Assembly: GCA_934169725.1 (NCBI GenBank)
Contig: CAKPOF010000004.1
Span: 75,920-139,919, forward strand
Reading direction: 5' to 3'
From: an uncultured Clostridia bacterium
Lineage (GTDB): Bacteria > Bacillota > Clostridia > TANB77 > CAG-508
Length of the DNA: 64,000 nucleotides
Shown: positions 8,825 through 18,316 of the stretch, in pieces
How the letters are laid out: each line of letters begins with the position of its first letter
Numbering within the stretch: the first letter of the stretch is position 1
Notes under the pieces: generated by a model
What the model saw: the letters and a program-made list of their open reading frames with translations, nothing else
What the model was told of the DNA's origin: nothing
Databases searched by the model: none
Position numbers and translations under genes: made by a program

Positions 8825-9358
8825 TTGAAAAAAGTAACAATAAATATATTTTTAATAATAGCTACATTTATTATATATTTTTTACAATCTAATTTTTTTA
8901 ATTGGTTTACCATCTCTGGAGTTATGCCAAGTTTATTTGTAATATTTATATTATTTATAGGATTATTTTCAAATAGGATAACAGGAATAATATATGGAAT
9001 AGTTATTGGAGCTATACTAGATTTAGTTATTGGAACAAAGGTAGGAATATATGCTTCAGGACTAGGGATTATTGGTTTTTTATCATCTACATTTGATAAA
9101 AATTTTTCAAAAGATAGTAGAGCAACAATTATGTTTATGGTGTTAGGAGCTACTTTAATATTTGAAGTAATCAATTATGTTTTAAATTATATGCTAAATG
9201 GAATGAGTACAGAATTAATAAATTTTATAAAAATACTTGCAATAGAAACAATATATAATTTAATTATCGTAATAATATTGTATCCTATGATACAAAAATT
9301 CGGGTATGGAATTGAAAATGTGTATAAAGGAAATAGAATTTTAACAAGATATTTTTAA
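8825..9358 (+). CDS. mreD: Cell-shape protein MreD
   Basis: A 177-residue polytopic membrane protein with about five hydrophobic segments across its length, as in MreD. It is thought to help activate PBP2/RodA within the elongasome. It starts with TTG (8825) after GAGGTGAAAAATAA. Position between mreC and the PBP2 gene supports the call, since MreD sequence itself is poorly conserved. Confidence 0.88.
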   Translation: MKKVTINIFLIIATFIIYFLQSNFFNWFTISGVMPSLFVIFILFIGLFSNRITGIIYGIVIGAILDLVIGTKVGIYASGLGIIGFLSSTFDKNFSKDSRATIMFMVLGATLIFEVINYVLNYMLNGMSTELINFIKILAIETIYNLIIVIILYPMIQKFGYGIENVYKGNRILTRYF

Positions 9359-9422
9359 AATTAAAAAATGAAAGATTTATAAACAAGTAATAAATAGAGT
9401 AAAAAACAAGGAAGGTGAAGCT

Positions 9423-11555
9423 TTGAAGGGATTAAGTTTTAAAAGAAGAAAAAGTCAAAGCAGAAGTAACTTAAACTTAAGATATAATGTTTTAACCGTA
9501 ATTACATATGTTGTAGGAATTGTGTTAATTATTCAATTATTTAATTTGCAAATAATACATGGTGCAGAATATAGGGAAGAATCAAATACAAGACTTACAA
9601 GAGAAAGTACATTAGAAGCTTCAAGAGGACAAATTCTTGATAGAACAGGTACAGCATTAGTAAAAAGTTCCACTAAATTTAGTTTAGAGTTATATAAAAC
9701 AAAAATTGATAACAATGAATTGAATGATTCAATTTTAAATATAGTAAATTTATTAGAAAAATATGAAGTTAATTATAATGACACATTTCCAATAAATACA
9801 AATCCATTTGAATATACAATAAGTGATGAATCACTTGCTAAATGGAAAAAAACATACAATATAGATGAAAATGCGTCAGCAGAAGAAGCTTTTTATAAAT
9901 TTAAAGATAAATATAATATAGAAAATACAGATATAAAAGAAATAAGAAAAATAATAGCGATAAGATATAAAATAACAACAACAGGATATAGTAGTACAAA
10001 AGCTTTAAAAATTGCTGAAGATATTCCAAGAGAAGCAGTTGCTGAATTTTCAGAAAGTAGTGATAAATTTCCAGGTATTAATATTGTGACAGAACCTGTA
10101 AGAGAATATACTTCTGGAACACTTGCATCACATATTTTAGGATATGCTTCTAAAATAAGTTCAGAAGAATATGAAAAGAAAAAAGATACATATGAACAAA
10201 ATGATATTATAGGAAAATCAGGAATAGAATATGTATTTGAAGATTATTTAAAAGGTAAAAATGGAACTAAACAAATAGATATGGCGGTGGATGGAACAAT
10301 AACATCTGAATATACATCAAAAGAAGCTGTTGCTGGAGATGATGTTGTATTAACAATAGATTCGAATTTGCAAAAAATAACAGAACAAGCCTTAGAATCA
10401 AACATAAAAAAAATAGCATCAGGAGGTTTTGGAAAAACATATAATGCAAAAGCAGGTAGCTGTGTTGTAATGAATGTAAAAACAGGTGAAGTATTAGCCA
10501 TGGCTAGTTATCCAAATTATGACCCATCAGATTTTGTTGGAGGAATAAGTAATGAAAACTGGAATAAGTACAATACAGATGAAGCTAAACCATTGATGAA
10601 TAAAGCTGTACAAAATTCATACCCACCTGGTTCAGTATTTAAAATGGTCACAGCAATTGCTGGTTTACAATCAGGAGCTATTACTAAAACAGAAATGATA
10701 AACGATACTGGTGTATATAAAAAATATAATTTGACATGGCCATGTTGGTATTATACAGATTTTCATAGAGGACATGGATTATTAAATGTTTCAGGAGCAA
10801 TAGAAAAATCATGTAACTACTTCTTTTATGAAACAGGAGATAGAATGGGAATTGAAACTTTAGCAAAATATGCAAGATATTTTGGATTAGGAGTAAAAAC
10901 AGGAATACAATTACCAAGTGAAACAGCAGGAGCAATGGCAACACCAGAATATGCAAAAAGTGTTGGTGTTACATGGACAAAAGGACAAACAATAAATGCA
11001 TCAATAGGACAAGGGCTAGATACATTTAGTCCATTGCAAATGGCGAAATATGTAAGTATGTTAGCTAATGGAGGAAATAATATAGATGTTAGTATAGTAA
11101 AAAGTATAATAAAATCAGATGGAACAGAATGTTCTACAGATGAAATTAACAAATATGTTAATCAGAAATTAGGTAATCAGGAGCAAGAACAGGAAAATCT
11201 AGAAATAGATAAATCAAATTTAAACGCAATTTTACAAGGTATGAAATCTGTTACAAGTGATACAACAGGAACAGCATATGTTAGATTTAAAGATTTTGGA
11301 ATAGAAGTTGGAGGAAAAACAGGTTCTGCAGAAGCAAGAGACGATAATGGAAAAGAAGTTGTACATGCTTGGTTCGCAGGTTTTGCACCATTTGATGATC
11401 CTGAAATAGCAATTGTTGTAATGGTAGAAAATGGTGGACATGGAAATTATACAGCTGAAGTTGTTAGAGATATAATGGGTGAATATTTTGGAATGAATAC
11501 ACAAGATGTTCAAGAAAACATGGATGCTATAGACTATAGCCAGTCTTTAAGATAA
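9423..11555 (+). CDS. mrdA: Penicillin-binding protein 2 (elongasome transpeptidase)
   Basis: A 710-residue class B PBP with a short cytoplasmic basic N-terminus, one transmembrane helix (about 25-45), a PBP dimerisation domain beginning with ESNTRLTRESTLEASRGQILDRTG, and a C-terminal transpeptidase domain. Active-site motifs are SVFK (in SYPPGSVFKMVTAI), SCN (in EKSCNYFFYE) and KTG (in VGGKTGSAEA). It crosslinks lateral-wall peptidoglycan. The start is TTG at 9423 after GGAAGGTGAAGC. It sits 64 bp after mreD, as in other Firmicutes; the partner glycosyltransferase rodA is not in the window. Confidence 0.93.
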   Translation: MKGLSFKRRKSQSRSNLNLRYNVLTVITYVVGIVLIIQLFNLQIIHGAEYREESNTRLTRESTLEASRGQILDRTGTALVKSSTKFSLELYKTKIDNNELNDSILNIVNLLEKYEVNYNDTFPINTNPFEYTISDESLAKWKKTYNIDENASAEEAFYKFKDKYNIENTDIKEIRKIIAIRYKITTTGYSSTKALKIAEDIPREAVAEFSESSDKFPGINIVTEPVREYTSGTLASHILGYASKISSEEYEKKKDTYEQNDIIGKSGIEYVFEDYLKGKNGTKQIDMAVDGTITSEYTSKEAVAGDDVVLTIDSNLQKITEQALESNIKKIASGGFGKTYNAKAGSCVVMNVKTGEVLAMASYPNYDPSDFVGGISNENWNKYNTDEAKPLMNKAVQNSYPPGSVFKMVTAIAGLQSGAITKTEMINDTGVYKKYNLTWPCWYYTDFHRGHGLLNVSGAIEKSCNYFFYETGDRMGIETLAKYARYFGLGVKTGIQLPSETAGAMATPEYAKSVGVTWTKGQTINASIGQGLDTFSPLQMAKYVSMLANGGNNIDVSIVKSIIKSDGTECSTDEINKYVNQKLGNQEQEQENLEIDKSNLNAILQGMKSVTSDTTGTAYVRFKDFGIEVGGKTGSAEARDDNGKEVVHAWFAGFAPFDDPEIAIVVMVENGGHGNYTAEVVRDIMGEYFGMNTQDVQENMDAIDYSQSLR

Positions 11556-11570
11556 AGAAAGGATGTAAAA

Positions 11571-12182
11571 ATGAAAAATTGTGTAAGTATTAATTTAAAG
11601 AAAAATGAAATTTTAATAAAAATAAGTGATGATGCTGAACAAAAAGAAATTATTAATAACTTAAATAAAAAATTACCAGAATTAAAAAAAATGTATAAAA
11701 ATGAAAAAACACCTATTACAGTTAGTGGCAAAATATTAAAAAATAAAGAAATAGATGAAATTCAAGAACTAATAAAAAGCAAAATAGATGTTGAAATAGA
11801 ATTTGATATGCCTAAAACATTGGGACTATCTAGTATAAAGCGTACATTTAATAAAGAAATAGCTATATCTGAAACTAAATTTCATAGAGGTTCATTAAGG
11901 TCTGGACAAAGAATGGAAACAGAAGGAAGTTTAGTTATATTAGGAGATGTAAATTCTGGCGCAGAAGTGATGGCTTCAGATAACATAGTGGTTTTAGGAG
12001 CTTTAAGAGGACTTGCACATGCAGGAGCAAAAGGTAATAAACAAGCTATAATTTCAGCAGGGCTGTTAGATACAGTACAAATAAGAATAGCAAATGTTGT
12101 AAAAGAAATAGATAGAGACGAAGAACCATTACACAAACAAGCATATGTAAGTATAATAGAAGATAATATTGTAATAGAATAG
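11571..12182 (+). CDS. minC: Septum-site inhibitor MinC
   Basis: A 203-residue MinC with an N-terminal domain (1-100) that antagonises FtsZ and a C-terminal right-handed beta-helix (about 105-203; GSLRSGQRMETEGSLVILGDVNSGAEVMASDNIVVLGALRGLAHAG). The RSGQ and G-AHAG motifs that contact MinD are intact. It follows the PBP2 gene by 15 bp, the usual Firmicute order, but here no minD or minE follows; the next genes are on the other strand. MinD/MinE must be elsewhere or absent. Confidence 0.92.
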   Translation: MKNCVSINLKKNEILIKISDDAEQKEIINNLNKKLPELKKMYKNEKTPITVSGKILKNKEIDEIQELIKSKIDVEIEFDMPKTLGLSSIKRTFNKEIAISETKFHRGSLRSGQRMETEGSLVILGDVNSGAEVMASDNIVVLGALRGLAHAGAKGNKQAIISAGLLDTVQIRIANVVKEIDRDEEPLHKQAYVSIIEDNIVIE

Positions 12183-12184
12183 GC

Positions 12185-12538
12185 TTATGAAATAAGTAAA
12201 AGTAACAATAATATAAATAACATATCATCTTTAACATTTTCTTTATATAAAATAAATAAAATAGATAAGATTATTAAATCGTCTAAATATAGTTTAAATC
12301 CTAAAATATCTAATAAAGGTTCTTCTTTATTAGATAAAGCGTCAAGATTAAGGAGAAAAGGACCAAGGTAACTATATTTAGATGATTCTTTTTTTTCTAT
12401 AGAAGGCTCTATATTAATATCATTTTCTATTTTTGGAGCAGTATCTGGATGTGTTTTTTTATTATAACTAATTGGTCTAGAATAGTTTGGTGGAATTCTA
12501 TAAAAAGGAAATCCATATTTAGAAAAATTATTTATCAC
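12185..12538 (-). CDS. Hypothetical protein with hydrophobic C-terminus
   Basis: A 117-residue protein of unknown function. The N-terminal half is polar and proline-containing (FPFYRIPPNYSRP). The C-terminal 45 residues hold two hydrophobic stretches around a short acidic turn (LYLDDLIILSILFILY then VKDDMLFILLLLLLIS). It starts at GTG, overlapping the TGA of the upstream gene by GTGA, with GGAGAG upstream, so translation is coupled. Its 3' end lies 3 bp from the convergent minC stop, with no visible terminator. The conserved-looking DDLI/DDML helices suggest membrane association. Confidence 0.65.
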   Translation of the reverse strand: MINNFSKYGFPFYRIPPNYSRPISYNKKTHPDTAPKIENDINIEPSIEKKESSKYSYLGPFLLNLDALSNKEEPLLDILGFKLYLDDLIILSILFILYKENVKDDMLFILLLLLLIS

Positions 12539-12999
12539 TTTGTTTTCTCTCCATTATTATTGTTTTGATTAAATAATTCCATAAGGTTAGTCATATTAAG
12601 AATCTTAGAATATTGATCAAGTTTATCTTTTTTTTCATTTCTTAAGTAAGGCTTTAAAGATTGAAGTAAATTTGATCTTGGATCAGAAGAATTATTCATT
12701 TTTTCAATTATGTTTTTCATTTTCATCATAGTATTAATATCGATGTTGTTAAAGTCAAAATTAGATGAATTAGTACGGGAATCAGAATTAGAAGTACTAG
12801 ATGAGGTACTATTATTGTTAGACTCTTGACTAGAAGCATTAGGGGGAGTTGGCGTTGAAGCATTATTGGAGTTCATCATGTTAGAAAAATTTTTAAGAGC
12901 ATCTGGTGGAATTTGAGAAATCATATCATTTAAATTTCCATTGTTAAGCATGGAATTTAGTTTATCCATAGTATTTTTATCAATATTAAAATCATTCAA
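12535..12999 (-). CDS. Hypothetical Asn/Ser-rich protein
   Basis: A 154-residue protein of unknown function. Short helical blocks at the ends (NTMDKLNSMLNNGNLNDMISQIPPDALKNFSNMMN and NTMMKMKNIIEKMNNSSDPRSNLLQSLKPYLRNEKKDKLDQ, given here only as landmarks in shorter form: NTMDKLNSML, SNLLQSLKPYLR) flank an Asn/Ser/Thr-rich linker at about residues 45-85. The start is set at TTG (12999), because the apparent GTG at 13008 is part of the AGAGGTG ribosome site. It is translationally coupled to the following gene. Its likely interplay with that membrane protein is inference. Confidence 0.6.
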   Translation of the reverse strand: MNDFNIDKNTMDKLNSMLNNGNLNDMISQIPPDALKNFSNMMNSNNASTPTPPNASSQESNNNSTSSSTSNSDSRTNSSNFDFNNIDINTMMKMKNIIEKMNNSSDPRSNLLQSLKPYLRNEKKDKLDQYSKILNMTNLMELFNQNNNNGEKTK

Positions 13000-13373
13000 A
13001 AAAATCACCTCTTTTAAATATATATTCTAAAAATAAAAATCTATGTAATATTATATGTAATAAAAAAATGATATGTAACCAAAAGATAAAAAAATTAGGG
13101 ATAGAATATAATTAGAGAAAAAGTGAGAAAATTTTGTAATGAAAATGTAATATAATTATAAAATGTAACTGAAATGTAATTAACGCAAAATAGATATACA
13201 TAAAAATAAAAAAGTAAACTAGGTCAAATAAAATATTAAAAAAATATCAAAAAAAATGCGAAAAAGGTTGAAAAATCAATAAAAAGAAGATATAATAAAT
13301 TATAGGTATAATTATAAAATTATAATGCTGAATTGTGATTAAGAGCAAAAAAAGTTTCGGAGGAGGTACCAAT
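13000..13373 (+). promoter_or_regulatory. Regulatory region of the giant surface-protein locus
   Basis: This 374-bp gap contains seven same-strand copies of TGTAA (starting 13044, 13056, 13074, 13135, 13146, 13164 and 13175), mostly as ATGTAA(C/T), spaced about 11-18 bp apart in two groups. A promoter (TTGAAA 13268-13273, 17 bp, TATAAT 13291-13296) follows, and GGAGGAGGT (13359-13367) is a very strong ribosome site. No gene is visible in the gap. Confidence 0.6.
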
Positions 13374-16300
13374 ATGAAAAACAAAATTTTTAAAATTAGT
13401 GTAGCTATAATGTTAATAATGACACTAACTATGACTAATTTTATATTTTTGGGTGCAAGTCTTGTATCTTATGCAGCAGATAATGCAAGTACTAACAACA
13501 AAAATATAGAATTTAGTGCGTTTTTTAAGGATAGTGATGGTAATAGATTAACCACACTAGAAAGAACAGAAGACATGAAAGATATATCTTTATATCTATC
13601 TGTTAATGTTAATAAAGAAGGATTTTTTACAGGAGATGTAGAATTATCTAATGCAAACTTTACTTTTGCAAGTTGTGATAACCAAGCTGTAAGTAAAGTT
13701 GAAAGCAACAAGATACATCTAAATCAATTAAATGCAGGAACATCAACAGAAGTAGAAATAAAAATAACTCCTACAGATAAAGATGTATTTGACTTAAATA
13801 TGTTAAATATTGAAAGTGAATTAAAATTAACAGGTATCTACAGAGATAGTAGAGAAAAAGACATAAAAATAGATGCAACAAGAAAAGTTAATTTAAAATT
13901 GGCAGAAACAAATTCTAATACTGATGTTGAAAATAGTTTAAAAGTAATTACAAATAAAGTGTTAAAAGTATCAGGTGAAGATAAAAGAGTTGTTCAAATT
14001 TCAATGAATATGGGATTAAAAAATAACAATTATCCTATAAAAGAAATATATACAACAGTAAATGTTCCAGAAATAAATGGAAAAATGCCAGAAGTATCAA
14101 AAGAAGTTAACTTAAACACAATGACAGCATCTGAATATAAAAATGAAAATGGATATGCAGAAATAACATTAAAAAATGAAAAAACAGAAACAAATAGTGT
14201 AAAATGGAAAAAACAAGGAAATGAAAATGTTATTCTTACATATATATATGATGCAAATGTTGACTTATCTAATATAGACATAACAGCACAAGAAAAAGTA
14301 AGTTTATATAATGATAAAGAAATAACTTCAAATGAAGGAAAAGTAAAATTATCAAATGAAGAAATAGATTCAGCAATAGAAGTAAAAACATCTAATTCAG
14401 AAAACAGTATATATAAAGGAAAACTTTATTCATCAATTGATAAACAAATAGAAAGTACAACAACATTAGATGTTAATTTAGCAAATGTAGAAGAATATAT
14501 TTCTATAAAAGAAGAAAATAGTAAATACCAAGTAAATGAAAATGAAGCAAATGCTAATGTATATTATAATAAAACCACTATAAATAAAGATAGCTTTACT
14601 AAATTATTTGGTGAAGATGGAACATTAACAATAAGCAATGAAAATGGAGAAGCACTAGCTGTAATATCAAAAGATACTGATACAGATGAAAATGGAAATG
14701 TAGTAATAGATTATACAGGTAGAGAACCACAATCAATAGCAATAAAAACATCTACACCAAAGGCAGAAGGTACATTAGAAATTAAACATGTTAAAACAAT
14801 AAAACCAATAGACATTAATACAATGAAAGCTGCTAACAAAATTGTTTCAAAAGTTGTATATGGATATAACAATTATAATCAAGGAAATGCAACATATACA
14901 AAAGGAATAGAAACAGAAGCAAATGCAGAAATAGAATTAAAAGAAACATCAACAGAAGCAAGATTAGAACTAAATAGAGATTCATTATCAACAGTTGTTT
15001 CTAATAATATAGAAATGAAATTAGTTTTAAAAACAGATGATGAATCAAAAGATTTATATAAAAATCCAATATTTAGAATAGAATTACCAGAACAAGTAGA
15101 AAGCATTCAAATTAATAAAGTTGATTTATTATATGAAGATGAATTAAAAATTGCTAGTTGTACAACAGATGGAAGATACATTAATCTTAAATTAAATGGA
15201 GAACAAACTTCTTATAAAGCTCAATCAATAGAAGGGGCAAATGTAATAATAGATGCAACAATAAATGTTAATAAAACATCAATTGCAAAACCAGAATCAA
15301 TAAATGTATTATATAGAAACGAAAAAGCTAATGCATATGCAAATGGAGAAGAAGTAGGAAGAACATCTAAAGATATAGAAGTAGTTGCACCAAAAGATGT
15401 AACAGCTATAAATAGTATAAAAGCATTAAATGTAGAAACAGTTGGAGAAAATGATACTAATAATGTAAGCTTACAAAGAGGAACAAATAGTAAACAAGTA
15501 GAAGTGAATTTTGAAGTTATAAATAATAATGAAGAAAATGTACAAAATGTTAATTTAATGGGAACATTCCCAACAAAAACAGATGAAAACAATATTGATA
15601 TAAAAGTTGTAGATGGAATAAAAGTTGATAATAGCAAAGTATATTATACAGAAAATGAAAATGCTACATCAGATTTAGGAAATTCTGCAAATGGATGGAA
15701 AGAAGAAATATCAAATCCAGAAACAGTAAAAAAATATTTAGTTGTTATGGATCAAATAGATTCAAGAACATCTGTAAATGGATCATATACAATAGATATA
15801 CCAGAAAATCTAGAATATAACCAAACAGCAAAAGAAGGATATGAAGTATCATATTTAAAAGGACAAGCACAAAATGCAAATACAGTAAAAGCAACAACAA
15901 TTTCAATGGAAACTGGAGTTGGACCAAAACTAGAAAGTAAATTAACAGCAACAGTAGGTGGACAAGAATTAACTGATACAAGCAAAGTAAAATCAGGAGA
16001 AGTTATAAAATACAAAGTACAAGTATCAAATGTAGGTTCAGAAGATGTAACAAATGTAAAAGTTACAGGACAAATACCAGAAGGAACATTTTTAGTACAA
16101 CCAGTTGACAACTATGAATATGCAGGAACTGCATATTACAAAAGTGTAAAAGCAGATAATTATGAAACAACAATAGATAGCCTTAAAAAAGGTGAAGTTA
16201 AATATGTTGAATATGAAGTTATGGTTAGCACAAATACAGCAGATAATACATCAATAGCTAATACAGTTAAAATTAATTATTCAGATGTTAACCAAAATAC

Positions 16301-18299
16301 TAATGAATCAAAAGTTTCTTCAGAAACTGGAAACTTAAGAGCAATGGTAAAAAGAATTACTGATAGAAATGCTAGTTTATATGAAGGTGAAAGTGTAAAA
16401 TATTTTGCAATTATAAAAAATACTTCATCAAGTCAAATAGATAATGTAAAAGTAAAAACCAATAAATCTGATAATTTAACAGTAGAAACATTAAAAATAA
16501 TAACAGGTTTAAAAGATGAAGAGATATCTAACGACGATATGGTATTAACAGACTCATCTCAAAAAGATAATTCTGAAGAGCCAGATTCAGAAGAAACTGG
16601 AGATGGAACAGATGATAGCACAGAGGTAAATTCTGAAGAAATAAACTATGAAAATGAAGTTAATATAGGAACTATAAAACCAGGAGAAGTAAAAGTATTG
16701 TCTTATGGTATGCAAATAGGAAAAGCAGATAATAACGCATCTGAAATTTCAGTAGTTGCGTCTGATGGACAAAAGGAATATAAGTCAAACGTATGGTCAG
16801 ATAAAATAAATAGTTTTGATGTTAATATGTCAATAGAATCAAATACAGAAAGCAAATATGTTAGTTCAGGAGACCAAATAACATATACAATTAAAATAAA
16901 AAATAATGGAAAATCTGCAACGTCTGGAATAACTTTAAATGACGAAATTCCAGGAGCATTAACAATAAATAAAGTTTTAGTAGATGGTAATGAAAAAACA
17001 GTGAATTCAAATAATGTATATGCTGGAATCGTAGTACCAGCAAATTCAGAAAAAGTTGTAAATATAGAAACAACAGTTGATTATTCAGAATCAAGAACAT
17101 CAGCAGAAACAATTACGAATAAAGCAGTAGCATTATTAGATGATGAACAAATAGCAACAACATCTGAAATAAATCATATAATAAAAGCTGATGCAACAGA
17201 GGATAATAGCAATGATGACAATAATAATAGCAATAACAACGGCAATAATGGAGAAAACAATGGAAATATTGCTAATGGTAGTCAAATGATAAGTGGTGTA
17301 GCTTGGTATGATGAAAATGGAGATGGAAAGAAAGACAGTGGAGAAAAAACATTAAGTGGTATTACAGTTAAGTTATTAAATGTAAATACAAATCAATATG
17401 TAAAAACATCTTCAGGAGATGACTTACAAACAACTACAAATGAAAATGGAGCATATGTGTTAGATAATATTGCAAGTGGAAAATATGTAGTAGTATTTGA
17501 TTATGATAAAAATCAATATTCATTAACTAAATATAAAGTTGATGGTGCAGGAGAATCTGTAAATTCTAATACAAGATTAAATGAATTAACAATAGGTGAT
17601 TCAAAACAAGAAGTAGCATCAACAGATATAATTAATATAGACCAAGAAAATATTTCAGATATAAATATAGGATTAATACAATTAAAGAATTTCGATTTAA
17701 AATTAGATAAATTTGTAAATAAAATAATGGTTCAAAATTCTGCAGGAACAACAGTAAAAGAATATAACAATACAACAACTGCAAAAATTGAGTTAGATGC
17801 TAAACAAATAAAAGGTTCAACAATTATAGTAGAATACAACATTGTAGTAACAAATGTTGGAGAAGTTGCAGGTTATGCAAGAAATATAGCAGATTATATG
17901 CCAAGTGATTTGAACTTCAGTTCTGAAATGAACAAAGATTGGTATAAAAAAGACAATACATTATACACAACTAGTATAGGTAATGATGTTATTAACCCTG
18001 GTGAATCAAAAACAGTAACATTAACATTGACAAAAACAATGGGTGAAGATAATGTTGTTGCAAGAAACAGTGCAGAAATTTATGAAGCTTATAATGATTT
18101 AGGATTAAAAGATAGCAATTCAACACCAGGAAATAAAGCAAATGGAGAAAATGATATGGGATCAGCAGATGTAATCGTAAGTATTAGAACTGGTGGAGTA
18201 ATTTATATGACAATAGGAATTGTTATAGCAGTAGTATTAGTAGCTGGAATTACAGCTGGAATAATAGTAAAAAGAAAAAATTTAAAAGGTGAAGAATAG
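13374..18299 (+). CDS. Giant exported repeat protein A1 (DUF11/SdrD-type)
   Basis: A 1641-residue exported protein. The signal peptide (1-34, ending VSYA) follows the strong ribosome site, so the start is the ATG at 13374. The N-terminal ~700 residues are beta-rich with no family I recognise. DUF11/CARDB-like domains follow, each opening with phrases such as SGEVIKYKVQVSNVGSEDV (~870), EGESVKYFAIIKNTSSSQI (~1000) and SSGDQITYTIKIKNNGKSA (~1163). Acidic and Asn-rich linkers come next, then an SdrD B-type domain (~1303-1436; SGVAWYDENGDGKKDSGE, a calcium-binding-like loop). A final DUF11-like domain leads to a C-terminal membrane helix with a basic tail (IVKRKNLKGEE). SIRTGG precedes that helix in place of a canonical LPXTG. 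It is homologous end to end with A2 at 22633 and only 17 bp upstream of B1. Likely a surface adhesin or stalk component. Confidence 0.8.
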   Translation: MKNKIFKISVAIMLIMTLTMTNFIFLGASLVSYAADNASTNNKNIEFSAFFKDSDGNRLTTLERTEDMKDISLYLSVNVNKEGFFTGDVELSNANFTFASCDNQAVSKVESNKIHLNQLNAGTSTEVEIKITPTDKDVFDLNMLNIESELKLTGIYRDSREKDIKIDATRKVNLKLAETNSNTDVENSLKVITNKVLKVSGEDKRVVQISMNMGLKNNNYPIKEIYTTVNVPEINGKMPEVSKEVNLNTMTASEYKNENGYAEITLKNEKTETNSVKWKKQGNENVILTYIYDANVDLSNIDITAQEKVSLYNDKEITSNEGKVKLSNEEIDSAIEVKTSNSENSIYKGKLYSSIDKQIESTTTLDVNLANVEEYISIKEENSKYQVNENEANANVYYNKTTINKDSFTKLFGEDGTLTISNENGEALAVISKDTDTDENGNVVIDYTGREPQSIAIKTSTPKAEGTLEIKHVKTIKPIDINTMKAANKIVSKVVYGYNNYNQGNATYTKGIETEANAEIELKETSTEARLELNRDSLSTVVSNNIEMKLVLKTDDESKDLYKNPIFRIELPEQVESIQINKVDLLYEDELKIASCTTDGRYINLKLNGEQTSYKAQSIEGANVIIDATINVNKTSIAKPESINVLYRNEKANAYANGEEVGRTSKDIEVVAPKDVTAINSIKALNVETVGENDTNNVSLQRGTNSKQVEVNFEVINNNEENVQNVNLMGTFPTKTDENNIDIKVVDGIKVDNSKVYYTENENATSDLGNSANGWKEEISNPETVKKYLVVMDQIDSRTSVNGSYTIDIPENLEYNQTAKEGYEVSYLKGQAQNANTVKATTISMETGVGPKLESKLTATVGGQELTDTSKVKSGEVIKYKVQVSNVGSEDVTNVKVTGQIPEGTFLVQPVDNYEYAGTAYYKSVKADNYETTIDSLKKGEVKYVEYEVMVSTNTADNTSIANTVKINYSDVNQNTNESKVSSETGNLRAMVKRITDRNASLYEGESVKYFAIIKNTSSSQIDNVKVKTNKSDNLTVETLKIITGLKDEEISNDDMVLTDSSQKDNSEEPDSEETGDGTDDSTEVNSEEINYENEVNIGTIKPGEVKVLSYGMQIGKADNNASEISVVASDGQKEYKSNVWSDKINSFDVNMSIESNTESKYVSSGDQITYTIKIKNNGKSATSGITLNDEIPGALTINKVLVDGNEKTVNSNNVYAGIVVPANSEKVVNIETTVDYSESRTSAETITNKAVALLDDEQIATTSEINHIIKADATEDNSNDDNNNSNNNGNNGENNGNIANGSQMISGVAWYDENGDGKKDSGEKTLSGITVKLLNVNTNQYVKTSSGDDLQTTTNENGAYVLDNIASGKYVVVFDYDKNQYSLTKYKVDGAGESVNSNTRLNELTIGDSKQEVASTDIINIDQENISDINIGLIQLKNFDLKLDKFVNKIMVQNSAGTTVKEYNNTTTAKIELDAKQIKGSTIIVEYNIVVTNVGEVAGYARNIADYMPSDLNFSSEMNKDWYKKDNTLYTTSIGNDVINPGESKTVTLTLTKTMGEDNVVARNSAEIYEAYNDLGLKDSNSTPGNKANGENDMGSADVIVSIRTGGVIYMTIGIVIAVVLVAGITAGIIVKRKNLKGEE

Positions 18300-18316
18300 A
18301 AAGGGGGGGAGAGTTA

